DNA of 64,000 nucleotides from Quillaja saponaria (taxonomy: Eukaryota; Streptophyta; Magnoliopsida; Fabales; Quillajaceae), in contig CM055618.1 in assembly GCA_029379385.1 (NCBI GenBank), positions 8,628,134 through 8,692,133 on the forward strand, in the 5' to 3' direction. Of the stretch, positions 47,530 through 58,741 are shown one piece after another (the first letter of the stretch is position 1; the number at the start of each line of letters is the position of its first letter). The position numbers and the translations under genes were made by a program. A model generated the notes under the pieces. It searched no databases and was not told where the DNA came from. It saw only the letters and a list, made by a program, of their open reading frames with translations.

Positions 47530-49350
47530 GGGCTATCCATATCCTCTTTTATTTATTTATTTTTTATTTTTATGGGTGTGAAATTGAAAAAAATGCATTT
47601 TAGAAAAAAATAAAATAAAAAATATTGGAGATAATCTATGAAGGGCAGTCCATATGGTATCTTATTCTTTTCTATGGGAGATGTGAAATTGACAAAATAT
47701 ATTCCAAAAAAAAAAAAAAGTAGAGAAAAATTAAGGCTTGATTTGATAATGTTGTGACTTATTGAGAGGTTCTATGCTCTTTTGACTTGTTATTTTTAAA
47801 AAGTTATAGCTGTAATGTTTGCTAAAATAATATATAAACGGCTATCAATAAGCAGAAGCTACAAAATTAGATTTGGTTTGATAATGATGTGATGTATTTA
47901 TTTTTTTATTTATTAAATGTTATGGTTATATCAGTTTTTAAAATTTTTGAGCGCAAAAGCTAGTTTTTAAAAGCACTAATTGAAGGGCTTTTAAAACCAC
48001 CCCTAATTTTTAAAAGAACAAAGTAGAAATACCCAAATTTTTTTGTTTTACCAAACATAAAAAATTTACTTATGCTCTTAATAAGCATAAACACTTTCCA
48101 AAGAACATTACCAAATTAATCATAAGAAGGGCCCGACCTCCTTCTTTCAACCTGCATGAAAAGGACACACATATGGATTCTAATGGATCCCTGGCAACAA
48201 CCGAAGGAAGATCAATAGAGAAGGAAGGTCGTCGATCAACAACCTATGCCACTTACAAAGCAATCAGACTCGCCTCTTTTTTATTTATTTATTTATATAT
48301 ATATATATATAAAGCGTGTTCAAGGCATCGTTGTTCCTAACCTTGCTTCACCTTAATTGTTATTTGAACCTCAATTTTATTATTTCGTCTGTTCTTCAGC
48401 AATGCCAAAGCGTCACAGTACTTACTTATGGGCTAACGGGTCACACTTTGGCAAGGCACCCATTCTTTATTGCCATGCGAGTTCGAGCTTTCTCAGAAGA
48501 AGTTGTAAAAGTGGATTAGAGACAGGACTTTTAACTCTAGCTATTCCGAGAGTCTCCACTAGTTGAATGCTCAAGTTGAAGAAGCTGTGAACCAAGAAGA
48601 AGCTCTTACCACTGTCAGTCTAAGCGCAGTTGGAGGAAAGGAAGAAGGCCAAAGAACGACCAGTCCTGTGGTGGTACGGAAGGCACAACCCTTTATATTC
48701 TATTAAAGAATTCTGGTTCGGCCCGAGAAAGAGCTGGCAATAGCAAAAGGGAAGGGTCAGTAAAAAAATTAGGGAAAAAGGTGTGTCAGGTTTGGTGCAA
48801 AGGCTTAGTGATCCCTTTCGAGTCAGATGTTCCGCCTATTGCGAAATGAAATAGGATGGAATAGAAAGAACGTGAGCTGCTTGTAAGGTTTGCCTATAAA
48901 AGAACCAAGGGAGCTGCTGTAATCCTAGAGAAAGAATGACCAGACGGGGGGTGCGCTATGATGAAACAAGGGAATGAAAGGCGATTGGTACATTTGGGGG
49001 GTATCACCGTATTCAGGATTCAAAGAGAAAGTAATTTTTTTTCGTAAATGGTAAAACAAAAAAATGGGCAATCTATATCATATCTTATTCTTTTTAATGA
49101 GAGATGTAAAATTAGAAAAATATATTCCAGAAAAAAAATAAAAAAATTGTCAATAAACTAAGAAAGGCTGTCTGTATTGTACTTATTTTTTATTTTTTAA
49201 TGGGAGATGTGAAATTGGAAAAATATATTCTAGAAACAAAAAAAGGAGATAAACTGAGAGGGACGTTCTATATCGTATCTTATTCTTTTTTATGGGAGAT
49301 GTAAAATTGGAAAATGTATTCCAGAATTAAAAAAAATAAAGAATTTGGAG
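47530..49350 (-). repeat. Minisatellite of about 95-bp units, split by an insert
   Basis: A unit with TATCTTATTCTTTT, ATGGGAGATGTGAAATTG and ATATATTCCAGAAA recurs near 47540 and 47645, then near 49070, 49170 and 49268. Copy 2 has a single unit at about 41350-41430. Positions 47730-49060 interrupt the array. Confidence 0.82.
48120..49035. other. Probable mitochondrial DNA insert (NUMT)
   Basis: The block is distinctly GC-richer and purine-rich (GGAAGAAGGCCAAAGAACG, GACCAGACGGGGGGTGCGC, AAAGGCGATTGG), a texture typical of plant mitochondrial intergenic DNA and unlike its AT-rich surroundings. It has no nuclear gene structure, and a TA microsatellite sits at 48295-48311. This is a composition-based inference; I cannot name the mitochondrial locus. 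Confidence 0.5.
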
Positions 49351-49405
49351 ATAATTAAACTGACAAGGCTAATTAATTAGTGTGGGAAAAATATCAAGTT
49401 ATGTT

Positions 49406-51998
49406 GCTATTTATGTGCAAAAATGTATAACAATTAATCTTAAATTATTTTATTTATTTATTATTTTATAAGAATATACTGGGCTTGGAACTAGTCCAAT
49501 GTAATCATGAATCACAAATTAGGTTGGATTGATCGGATTAACCCTAATCATATTATTTTATAAGTCACTTGTTTAAGTAATTACATGTATTAAGCAATAG
49601 TAAATTATTTTCACATGTGATAACATAATTTGAAAAGTAATAACCAATTTTAAAAATTTAAAAATTAATAATATATTCCACACACAACATATTAACTTGT
49701 ATAGTTTTTCATCGGTTGTCCAAATGACGGTTCGTTTCTTCCTACATGTCTTATTTGACAATGGGAATGCTGTGGTATGGTTGTCTTGTCCTAAAGATGT
49801 GTAAATGATCGTTTTGTCCACTGACCCTATTTTGCAAAACTTTAACTTTGATATTCTAACTTGACCATAAAATCTTAATCGTTGGTTCAAATGAAATTAT
49901 GTTTCTTCTAATAGGTTTTATTTGTCCCAATGGTCATGTTGGTATTTTCAGAATCCTAAAAAGACTTGTATTTTACCGTTCACCCCCTCCCTTCCCCAAC
50001 TCCATTTTGAAAAGCTTTTATTTTAAAACTCTATTTATCCAAATGAATATAAATTATAAGAGTGATATTAAAAGAAAATGTATTCAGATAGTTGAGGTGG
50101 TGGTGTTGAAGGTAGTAGTTGTACCATACTCTCGCAAGCTCTCTCCTAATATAGTCATGCATAAAATCTTGCATAACCTCAAATTGCCATGGTACAAATC
50201 CATCAAATCGAGATGCGGTGACATATGTCCCCGTGGTAGGAGTTGCAGTGTTAGAAGTTGTAGAGCTGGATACAACTTCTCCGAGTACTTGTTAGAAATT
50301 GATATAGCCATCGAAATTGTAGATTAGGCTTTTCTTCTAACCTCGAAGTATAATAATGACCTCTGTAAGAATTCCTAGGCTGTCTAGCTGATTAAAACCA
50401 CCCACTTCTAAACATTGTATAAGAAGCCAATAATGATTGAAGTCTCTTGCAATTATGTAAAGTAGTGGTAACTATTTATCATGAATATGGACACATGACG
50501 ACTTTCATATGTTACAGGAACAATATTTTTCATCCTAATGGCAAAAACTATAAAAATGAAAAGAAAGAAGACAAATTTATTCTTCCAACGTGGAACATAA
50601 ATTGGAATCTGACTACATTATTGTCTGTTCTCCATATTATTTGTTCCAAAATGTGAATTGACACATTTAAATTTTAGGCAACTAAGAATATGAAAAAAAA
50701 AGAAAAAGAAAAAAAGGAGAGGTCAAGTTTCATATATTGAAAGTAGCTTTGAAGCACATCAGTGTAAAGTAAAAAGAAAAAGGAAAGTTGTAAAGTAGAT
50801 CAAAATTTAAATGCTATTACATTGAGGTGAGATTCATTAGGCTGTACAACTAAGCAATTAACATTGATTGGCAACTAAAAGATACATGCCCTGTTCGTCC
50901 AATTCAATGACTAGTGGCTGCACACCTAGTTTTGTGAACAATAATTTCACTTGTAGTTAGGTTTCTACTTCATTCTCACTTGTAGTTACATGCCCATCAT
51001 CCCCTGTCTTAAAGACTGATAATTTGGATACAGTAATCACATTTTTATACGTAATTTGACATTCTTTGCTCAGAATTATTAATTTATGAAAACCTATCGC
51101 CTTCATGATATTTTAATATATATAATTTTACGATTTTGTATGTGAGTTGCATATATTTACGACCATACAATCGGCCTTTGAAAATTATTATTATTTTCAA
51201 CGAATAATATTTACATATTAATGATGATTGGCATTTGAAGGGTTGTTTGATGATTTGGTGTTTATATAAAAGGTGTGAATTTATTTTTACTAAATTTGTG
51301 GTTTTGACTACAGCCAAACAAAAATAACTTGTTTATTTATTTCAAACTTGAGTCAACTAATGACCTAGTCATTTATTATTTTGTATTTGATAAAATATTT
51401 TCAAGTAATTTAGCGTACAACTTAGCATGTAAAAGCAATAAAATATAGAGGTCAAGTAACGACCTCAAAAGGAAATATTTTTTTTCCCCTACATTGCAAG
51501 CTATACATACAGCTCATGGTCGAATCTCAACAATAAACTAAGATTTTTAGTAAGTTATATTTAACAAATTATTGATTATTATTTTCAGCAAGATATTTTT
51601 ACTTATATGATTTTAACAACTCTTCTATTGAGCTTGTTTTTTAGCTGCAATTGTAAAAATTATTGCAGAAATTTTTTTTACGCACAAAGTCTCTAAATTA
51701 AGATGAGCTGTTGTCTTCAACATGGAAAAGGTTATCACCTACCGTCATAATAAATAGCTTAATGAGCTAATACACAGTTTTTTAGTTGATGCCAGTCTTG
51801 AGAGGAGTGTCATCAAATATGCCCCTTCTCACGACTATAAAGGTTCGGGCAAAATAACTCGACCTCGAGGAGAAGCAATAAGCATCTTTTTAGCAAGACC
51901 CTTCGGATACTAAATAGCCAAAGATCGATTAGATGACACATGGCTAGAATAGATATAGTCACATTTGGGGTGGGTAGCATAGTTAAAAAATCTAGTAC
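49406..51998. other. Intergenic, unassigned
   Basis: An open stretch of 142 codons on the plus strand (49899-50327) and its minus shadow have no recognised family. No terminal repeats seen. The part 51780-52000 may be an older element into which the next Gypsy element inserted. Confidence 0.4.
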
Positions 51999-52003
51999 CC
52001 AGG

Positions 52004-53445
52004 TGTTGTCAGATTTATCATGCAATAGCACATATCGTTAACAAGTAATATAGATAGAATTAGAGTGTTGAACCAACGAGAAATTAGATCTAATAATTGC
52101 TAAGTACTAAAATTTACCAATCCTAGCTTTATCCAAACGAATGAACTTTGAGAGATTTATAACTAAAATAAACTAACTAAAGCAAGTAAACATAAGAATG
52201 TAATAGAGAAACCTAGAATTACAACTTCCCTTAGCACTCACTTGGATTATTATTATTTTATCATGCTTAGTTGTAATACCAAATTACTAACCTAGGGTTC
52301 TTATTTAAGCTTCTAATAATATCTAACTTAACCAAATCATTATGTTTTGATAAGAATTGAATTAAGCTAGACTCATTAAGAATAGACCTAGCAATGGCTA
52401 CACAAAGTATGGAGGTATATTTATATCCTAAATACAAATCAAATTCAAACAAGCATGTGAATGAATGCAAACAAGTGCTATCTTATTCAAGGCTAAATCT
52501 AGATTTCCTTCATTAAGGTTCCTCTTAGTTACCAAATCAATCTAATTAGTAGCTAATCAATTAGAAATAAATCATAGAATAAGATAAATAATTCATGTAA
52601 CAAACCCTAAGCAATCAATAAACAAAATAAATCTAAGCTACATGTTGAGTTCCATTACAATCCTAAAAAAGTAACTACTCTATTCTACTTACTGTAAACA
52701 TGGATATAAACAAAGAAAACATCAAGCAAATACAAGAAAGTAAAGAAGGAGTAGAATAAAGAAAACTATAAAGGTTGTCAGTCTTTAAGCTTTAGCTATT
52801 CTTGCTCATTTTGCTCCTTGCACTCTTATTTGCTTTTTAATCTCTAGAGTTTCTTAGCTTAACTTGTGTGTTTATATTCTTCAACATAATCTCTTTAAAT
52901 AAGCTTCAAAATTCTCAAAAAAAAGTTTATTCGGACTAGGAATCGATCTAGCACCCCATCACTGAAGTTTCGACACCTTAGCATTGTAGTTCCAGCTCCT
53001 TAGCACTAAAAATTGGAGTTCAGGATCACCGTTAGGGGACTAAGCCATAGCTTTTTACAGCCCCAGTACTAGGTTCAGTGCCCTAGAGCTAGCTTTTTGC
53101 AGCCCCAATGGCAATGCTCTTTGACTTGCTAGTTTTTTACATGATTTTGGGTGCTGTGGCGCCCTTTTTCCGAGGCCATGGTGCCCCAAGCGTAGAAATC
53201 CTTATTTGTCTTTAATTTGACTTCAAAGAGGTTTACTTTAAGCATTAAACTTTGAAAACACATAAACTAAGTTAAGAATAAATAAAATTCTTAATTAAAG
53301 GCTAAATCCTAAGCATGCTCAACTAGGATTTAATATTTTAAAAGAAATTACTCAACTAAGCAACAATCAAACTAAAACTTAATAATATACCAAATAATAT
53401 GAATAAAATAAAAAAAGCATTTAATAAGGCTATTTCGTAGACTCA
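52004..53445 (-). repeat. 3' LTR of the Athila-type element
   Basis: About 1.44 kb, starting TGTTGTCAGATTTATCA and ending TATTTCGTAGACTCA on the plus strand. It aligns with 57592-58455 except for about 610 bp (roughly 52461-53070) missing from the other LTR. Confidence 0.82.
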
Positions 53446-53462
53446 CACCCCAAACTTAAGGT
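53446..53462 (-). other. Polypurine-type tract of the Athila-type element
   Basis: The minus strand reads AAGTTTGGGGTG just before the 3' LTR, the usual plus-strand primer of this group. Confidence 0.6.
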
Positions 53463-54018
53463 TTTGCTAGTCCTCGAGCAAAAGAAAAACTAAAACATAA
53501 ACTAAAATGTCTAACAAAAAATGCATCACATTAACATAATGATATCCCCACCATGCTCTCAAAAGTATCATATGACCATTAACTAAATGTCAACCATAGG
53601 TATCATTCAACTTCATATTTCAATTTAACAGCAAGTAACAAATTCAAATAGATTTCTAATATGTGTGTATGATCTTTTAACAAAGGAATGCATGCAATCT
53701 GGATAGGTTTATGCCTAAGTAAATCTAACTTAAGTAAATCTAACTTAGCACTCAAACCCCATTAGTTTGCTTTTTAACTTAGTCTTCACTAATGTAGACT
53801 CCACTAAGTTAAGAATCAATAGGTCTTTATCAAGCTTGTAACGTAGGCTTGGGTAACGGTATGATAAATGACATTTTAAGGCTCAAGTTATCCTAAGCAC
53901 ATAAATCACTTTACACCTTTGAAGAGCTCTTTTCACCATCCAAATAATACCCACTTGGCATACTCTTTTCTTTTTCACCACTTCATGTCTTTTTTCTACT
54001 TTGCTTGGCTTTTTCTTT

Positions 54019-54021
<3 letters not shown>

Positions 54022-54049
<28 letters not shown>

Positions 54050-54050
54050 C
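54022..54050. repeat. Poly-T tract
   Basis: An uninterrupted run of nearly 30 T in the spacer between the protease relic and the 3' LTR of the Athila-type element. Confidence 0.9.
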
Positions 54051-55277
54051 CATCTCTTGTCACACCCCAAACTTATTTCTTTTTATTATGAATATAGGGG
54101 CGATTAAGAGGCATAACCATATACTCGTTTTTTTCTCTATTATTTTTTTTTTTCAATAATTCTAACCTTTTTTCCTTTTTCTTACAACATAGCTTAATAT
54201 GTGCATAAAATGATCATTACGCCTAAGAGTAAGGGTTCAAAAGTAGAATTTAAAAAAAAAGTGGTTAGGTAAAAATTTTGTGGGTATCTAAAAAAAGGCA
54301 ATATAGGCTCAAAAAGGGTAACTAAGGATATAATATAAAACATGGTAAGCTTAAAAAGGCTCAAATAGTCTAAAGATGACCTAAATCATGTCCCTAACTT
54401 AGTCTTGTCTAGGATTTCACCTCCAGAGATAATCAAACAAATTATAAGATTCCTAACTAAATATGAACTTCCTAAACATAAACGGTCTCTAAATAAGCAA
54501 AAACAATCCCAAGAAAAAGATCAAGTACATAATATGTGTTAGAAATCACATCCAACAATACTACTAACTCAAAAAATTAACTTGAATGTCATGATCATAT
54601 GAAAATTGAAATATTATCATCGAATGTGGGGATTTCATCATAAAAGCATAATAACATTTTGACTAACTAACAATCTAAAAAACACAAGCACACTAATAAA
54701 AATCTCTCCTAAACTTACGACTAATATTGTCTTCAATGTGTACATTAAATAGAGGTTAAGGATAAAAAGACTTACAGGCATTGAAGCATGATGGAAAGCT
54801 CATTAATCTTTGGCCTTGTTAAAAATGTCTAAGTTTGTAAGAGGTGAAAAATGATATACCTACAAAAATAAAGAACATTTAATAGAACTAAAACATTTAA
54901 TAAAAAGAAAAGTTTAGAAACTTGGGTTACCTCCCAAGAAGCGCTTGATTTATAATTGTCAGCTTGACTATTGCATTCTTAACCTTTTTCCTTTAAAGCA
55001 TTGAAGTTCTTATATTTCAAAGAATACTTGAACCTCTTTTGGTTCCTTTTGTATTTCCTCATTGAGCTTGCATTGGCTAACTCATTCATGTTACCAAGCT
55101 TATCCTTTGATAGCTTTAGCCTTCCTTGTTTTTGATCCCCTCTCTTGATCGAGCTTTTGATCTTCATGGTGGCTTCTTAGCAATTGAAGGGTGCTTTAGT
55201 ACCAAGGATTTATCAAAAGGGATACTAAACTTATGATTTTCTTTATTTCTGGCTTCATGCACCACTTCAATGGCATA

Positions 55278-56095
55278 TCACTCCTCAGGTTCAGAAGAAA
55301 GGTTCATAGCCTTAAAGACATGAAACTTCACTTCTTGGTCTTGAACTCTCATAGTTAGTACACCTTTTTGCACATCTATGAGAGTTCTACCTGTTGCTAG
55401 GAATGGTCTCCCTAATATTATAAGAATTTTCTTGTTTTCCTCTATGTCAAGGATGAGGAAGTCGGTTGGAAATATAAGCTTATCCATACCTTGACTAAAA
55501 CATCTTTAATTATTCCCCTTGGATGAATTTAAGATCGATCTGCAAGTTACAAAGTCACCTTGGTGGGCTTAATTTTCCCTTTTTTTTAAAACCAGGCTTG
55601 TAAAATATGGAGTAAGGCATCAAGTTGATGCTTGCTTCTAAATCACATAAAGCTTTCCCACAAAATGAAGTGCTAATAGAAATAGGATATTGAAACTACC
55701 CAGATCTTTAAGCTTTGGTGATAGTTTCTTTTGAAGGATGACACTACATTCTTCTGTCAAGGCAACCAGCTCATTATTCTCTATCCTTCGCTTCTTGGAC
55801 AAGATGTCCTTTATGAACTTTGCATAAGTAGGCATTTGGTCAAGAGCTTCAGTGAATAAGATGTTTATATGAAGCTTGAATTGTATGTCAAGTTTTGGCT
55901 TTTGGAAGCGTTAAGGAAAAGGTAAAGGTGGATGTGAATGAGCTTTCTCTTTTGGAGCTTGGTCTTCTTTGTTTCATTCACAATTTCCTCCTCAACTTCC
56001 TTGGAAGGATTTTTAGTTTGTTTGGGTGATACTTCTACCTCTTTACCACTCTTTAAAGTGATAGCCTTGATATGCTCCAAGTTTGGATCTCCCAT
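55278..56095 (-). pseudogene. Athila-type aspartic protease region
   Basis: Three open pieces in order: HIKAITLKSGKEVEV (56095-55865), MPTYAKFIKDILSKKRR and LTEECSVILQKKL (55835-55638), and LIFPTDFLILDIEE with ILGRPFLATGRTLIDVQKG (55487-55278). They match the linker and protease of Athila/Tat Gypsy elements. Stops and frame changes separate them. Downstream sequence goes to the KRALLGR-like tail at about 54930-54950 without reverse transcriptase. Confidence 0.8.
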
Positions 56096-56419
56096 TCTTG
56101 GGTTTAGCTCAGTATTACTAAGTAGAGCACCTTGACGACTGCTTATGAGAGCATTGGCTAGCTGGCCTATTTAATTCTCAAAGGTCATTAATGATGCTGC
56201 TTGACTTTGAATAATAGAGTTCATCTTAGCATGAACATGTTTTCAATTTTTGGCTTCTTTTCGGGGCAACCACTCTTTGTTGTGCTTGAAAACAGGATGG
56301 ATAAGTGGGTTTTACTTCATAAGATTGCCCTGGATTTCTCCAAGAAAAATTTGGGTGGTTTTTCTACCCCGGATTATAGTTGTTGGAGTAAGGGTTGTTA
56401 TTAGGTTACCTATTATAAT

Positions 56420-57298
56420 TGCCTAAATAATTTGCTGATTCAAATATTATTTGGGCATAAATTGCTTGCATAGCCATCCCTACAAATTTCACAAGCCATG
56501 GCTTGGCTTTTGTTTAGTTGTATCTTTTATTTAGTTGCATCCCAAGTGTGTTAACCTTCTTAGATAGTATAGCCACTTGTGTAATTAATGCACTAATGGC
56601 ATCCAACTTATGAATTCCATTTACTTTTTATGTTGACAACCTTTCAGAAGGCCATTGATAATTATTAGAGTCCATCTTTTCCAATAATTCAAAAACTTCA
56701 TCAATGGACTTCCCTATGAACGCTCATTCGGCTGCTGCATTAATTGTGGTCCTTGTTTAGTGTACCAACCCATTATAAAAGGTTTAGACTTGTAGCTATG
56801 TTAGTATACAATGATGGGGACATATTCTAAGCAACTTCTTTAATCTTTCCCAAGCATTATATAAGGACTTCGACTTTAATTGCATGAATGAAGTGATATC
56901 ATTCCATAATTTCACCTCTTGGCAGGTGGAAATAACTTGGCTAAGAATTTTTAGACCAAGTCGTCCCACATTGTAATTAAGTTAGATGGGAGTGCTAGTA
57001 ACCAATTCTTTATCCTATCTTGAAGTGAGAAAGGAAAGAGGTGCAGCCGTAGTGCGTTATCTGAAACTCCATTGATCTTGAAAGTGTCATAAAGCTCTAG
57101 AAAGCTTAGTATATGGGAGTTCAGATCATTATTTGATAATCCAACAAATTGATTTGTTTGTTGAATTATTTGGATTTAGTCGGGCTTGATCTCGAAATTG
57201 TTGGCTTGAATAGGCGGCCTTAAGATACTAGAATGGAGGTCTTACGCAAGAGGGACTACATAATCCCTAAAGTGCTTAGGTTCTTGATTTGTAGCCAT
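56420..57298 (-). pseudogene. Athila-type gag
   Basis: The start near 57298 reads MATNQEPKHFRDYVVPLA and then a stop. Later blocks (QTFYNGLVH, SIDEVFELLEKM, NNYQWPSERLS) match Athila gag. A knuckle remnant, CEICRDGYASNLCPNN, lies near 56450-56500; the His of the CCHC motif is gone. Many stops. Confidence 0.75.
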
Positions 57299-57353
57299 AG
57301 CTAGCCCTTGACTCGAAGCTTATGACTTTTCTTTCCTTAGTCTTCGATATGTC

Positions 57354-57489
57354 CTATCGATCTTAAGATCGAAAGGAACAAGCCTCAAGCTTAGAGTTCA
57401 TAGCATGTACAATAAGAGTTCTATCGGTCTCGGGATCGAAAGGAATAAGCCCCAAGCTTAGAGTTCGTAGCATGCACAATAAGAGTGCC
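57354..57489. repeat. Two-copy 67-bp tandem repeat
   Basis: GATCGAAAGGAACAAGCC and AAGCTTAGAGTTCATAGCAT recur as GATCGAAAGGAATAAGCC and AAGCTTAGAGTTCGTAGCAT about 67 bases later, in the leader between gag and primer site. Confidence 0.85.
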
Positions 57490-57564
57490 TAAAAATTAAA
57501 CAAAAAAGAAAGTTTGAATTAAAACTAGATTTGACTGGTATTAATATTAACAAATATTATAATA

Positions 57565-57582
57565 ATTCTCCAGCAACGGAGC
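57565..57582 (-). other. Primer binding site (tRNA-Asp type, degenerate)
   Basis: Minus strand GCTCCGTTGCTGGAGAAT resembles the GGCGCCGTTGCCGGGGA site used by Athila/Tat elements and sits next to the 5' LTR. Confidence 0.65.
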
Positions 57583-57591
57583 AAAAAAAAT

Positions 57592-58455
57592 TGTTGTTAG
57601 GTTTACCACGTAATTGCACGTATTGTTAATAAGTAATATAGATAGAAGTAGAGTGTCGAACCCATGAGGAATTAGATCTAATAATTGCTAGGTACTAAAA
57701 TTTACTGATCCTAACTTTATCCAAATGAATAAACTTTGAGAGATTTATAATAAACTAAACTAAAGCAAGCAAATATAAAAATATAATGGAGAAACCTAGA
57801 ATTACAACTTCCTTCAACATTCACTTGGATTATTATTATCTTATTATGCTTAGTTATGATACCGAATTACTAACCTAGGGTTCTTATTTAATTAGAAGTA
57901 TCTCTCAAATTGCTTATAATAATAGCTAACTTAACCAATTCGCTATATTTTTTATATTTTTATGAGAATTGAATTAAGCTAAACTCATTAAGAATAAACC
58001 TAACAATGGCTACACAAAATATGGAGGTATATTTCTATCATATATACAAATCAAATTCAAACAAGCATGTGAAACCAGGTCCAGTGCCCCAACACCAGCT
58101 TTCTACAGCCCTAGCATCAATGCTCTCTGACTTGTTGGTTTTTTACACAATTTTGGGTGCTGTGGTTGCTTTTTTCCGTGGCTGTGGTGCCCGACGTGTA
58201 GAAATCTTTGTTTGACTCCAATCTAACTTCAAAAAGGTTTCCTTTAAGCATTAAACCTTCAAAATGCACAAATTAAGTTAGGAATCAATAAAATTCCTAA
58301 TTAAAGACTAAATCCTAAGCATACTCAACTAGGATTTAATATTTTGAAACAATGACTCAACTAAGCAATAATCAAACTAAAATTTAATAACATAGGTAAG
58401 TGATATGAATAATAATAATAAAATCATATAATAAGGCTATTTCATAAACTTATCA
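57592..58455 (-). repeat. 5' LTR of the Athila-type element, internally deleted
   Basis: 864 bp from TGTTGTTAGG to ACTTATCA. At AAGCATGTG (about 58065) it jumps to sequence matching 53071 of the other LTR, so about 610 bp are lost. Confidence 0.82.
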
Positions 58456-58661
58456 TTAGGCAAAGAACCTAGACAAATCAAGTGGCTACGAAACCAAATA
58501 CATCATCAATAATCTCAAGTTTTCACCTATAATGCTATAAGCAAACAATTTTGGGTTTTCACTTATATTGCTCAAAGCAAGCAAGTTCCAACTTCTTTGT
58601 TCACCCTAAAAAGTCTAGGGTAATAAGGTGGAGTGTATCATGGTAAGGTAGAGCATAACAT

Positions 58662-58741
58662 GTACGTAATGTATCACATCAGTGATAAAAATATTAGACT
58701 AGTAGTGCATCATATCAGTGATAAAAACATCAGACTAGCAC
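58662..58741. repeat. Two-copy 39-bp tandem repeat
   Basis: CAGTGATAAAAATATTAGACTAG is followed 39 bases later by the same block with CATCAG in place of TATTAG. Confidence 0.8.

Larger units (their letters stand above)
43434..49405 (-). repeat. Tandem duplication unit 2 carrying MLP copy 3, enlarged by insertions
   Basis: Same block order as 38605-41470 but about 6.0 kb long. The extra length comes from a longer CACTA relic, a MITE in exon 1, extra minisatellite units and a probable mitochondrial insert. Confidence 0.85.
51999..58460 (-). mobile_element. Non-autonomous Athila-type Gypsy element (gag and protease only)
   Basis: Two LTRs (52004-53445 and 57592-58455) bound a 4.1-kb interior on the minus strand. 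From the 5' side: a tRNA-Asp-like primer site, gag, a zinc-knuckle remnant, a protease-type domain, then directly the KRALLGR-like end motif and a polypurine tract. No reverse transcriptase, RNase H or integrase is present between protease and tail. Blocks such as LIFPTDFLILDIEE and ILGRPFLATGRTLIDVQKG match the Athila/Tat protease. The flanks CCAGG (51999-52003) and TTAGG (58456-58460) fit one 5-bp target site altered by C-to-T changes. It must have moved with enzymes supplied by a full relative; it is now full of stops. Confidence 0.85.

Noticed and set aside
48316..48566. Plus-strand open stretches of about 67-69 codons in the GC-richer block
   Set aside because: They overlap in different frames and fit non-coding organelle-type DNA better than a gene.
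49899..50327. 142-codon plus-strand open stretch
   Set aside because: Biased composition, an equally long open frame on the other strand and no motif; I could not support a gene.
58662..58741. Possible CRISPR-like or satellite array
   Set aside because: Only two units; a simple tandem duplication.
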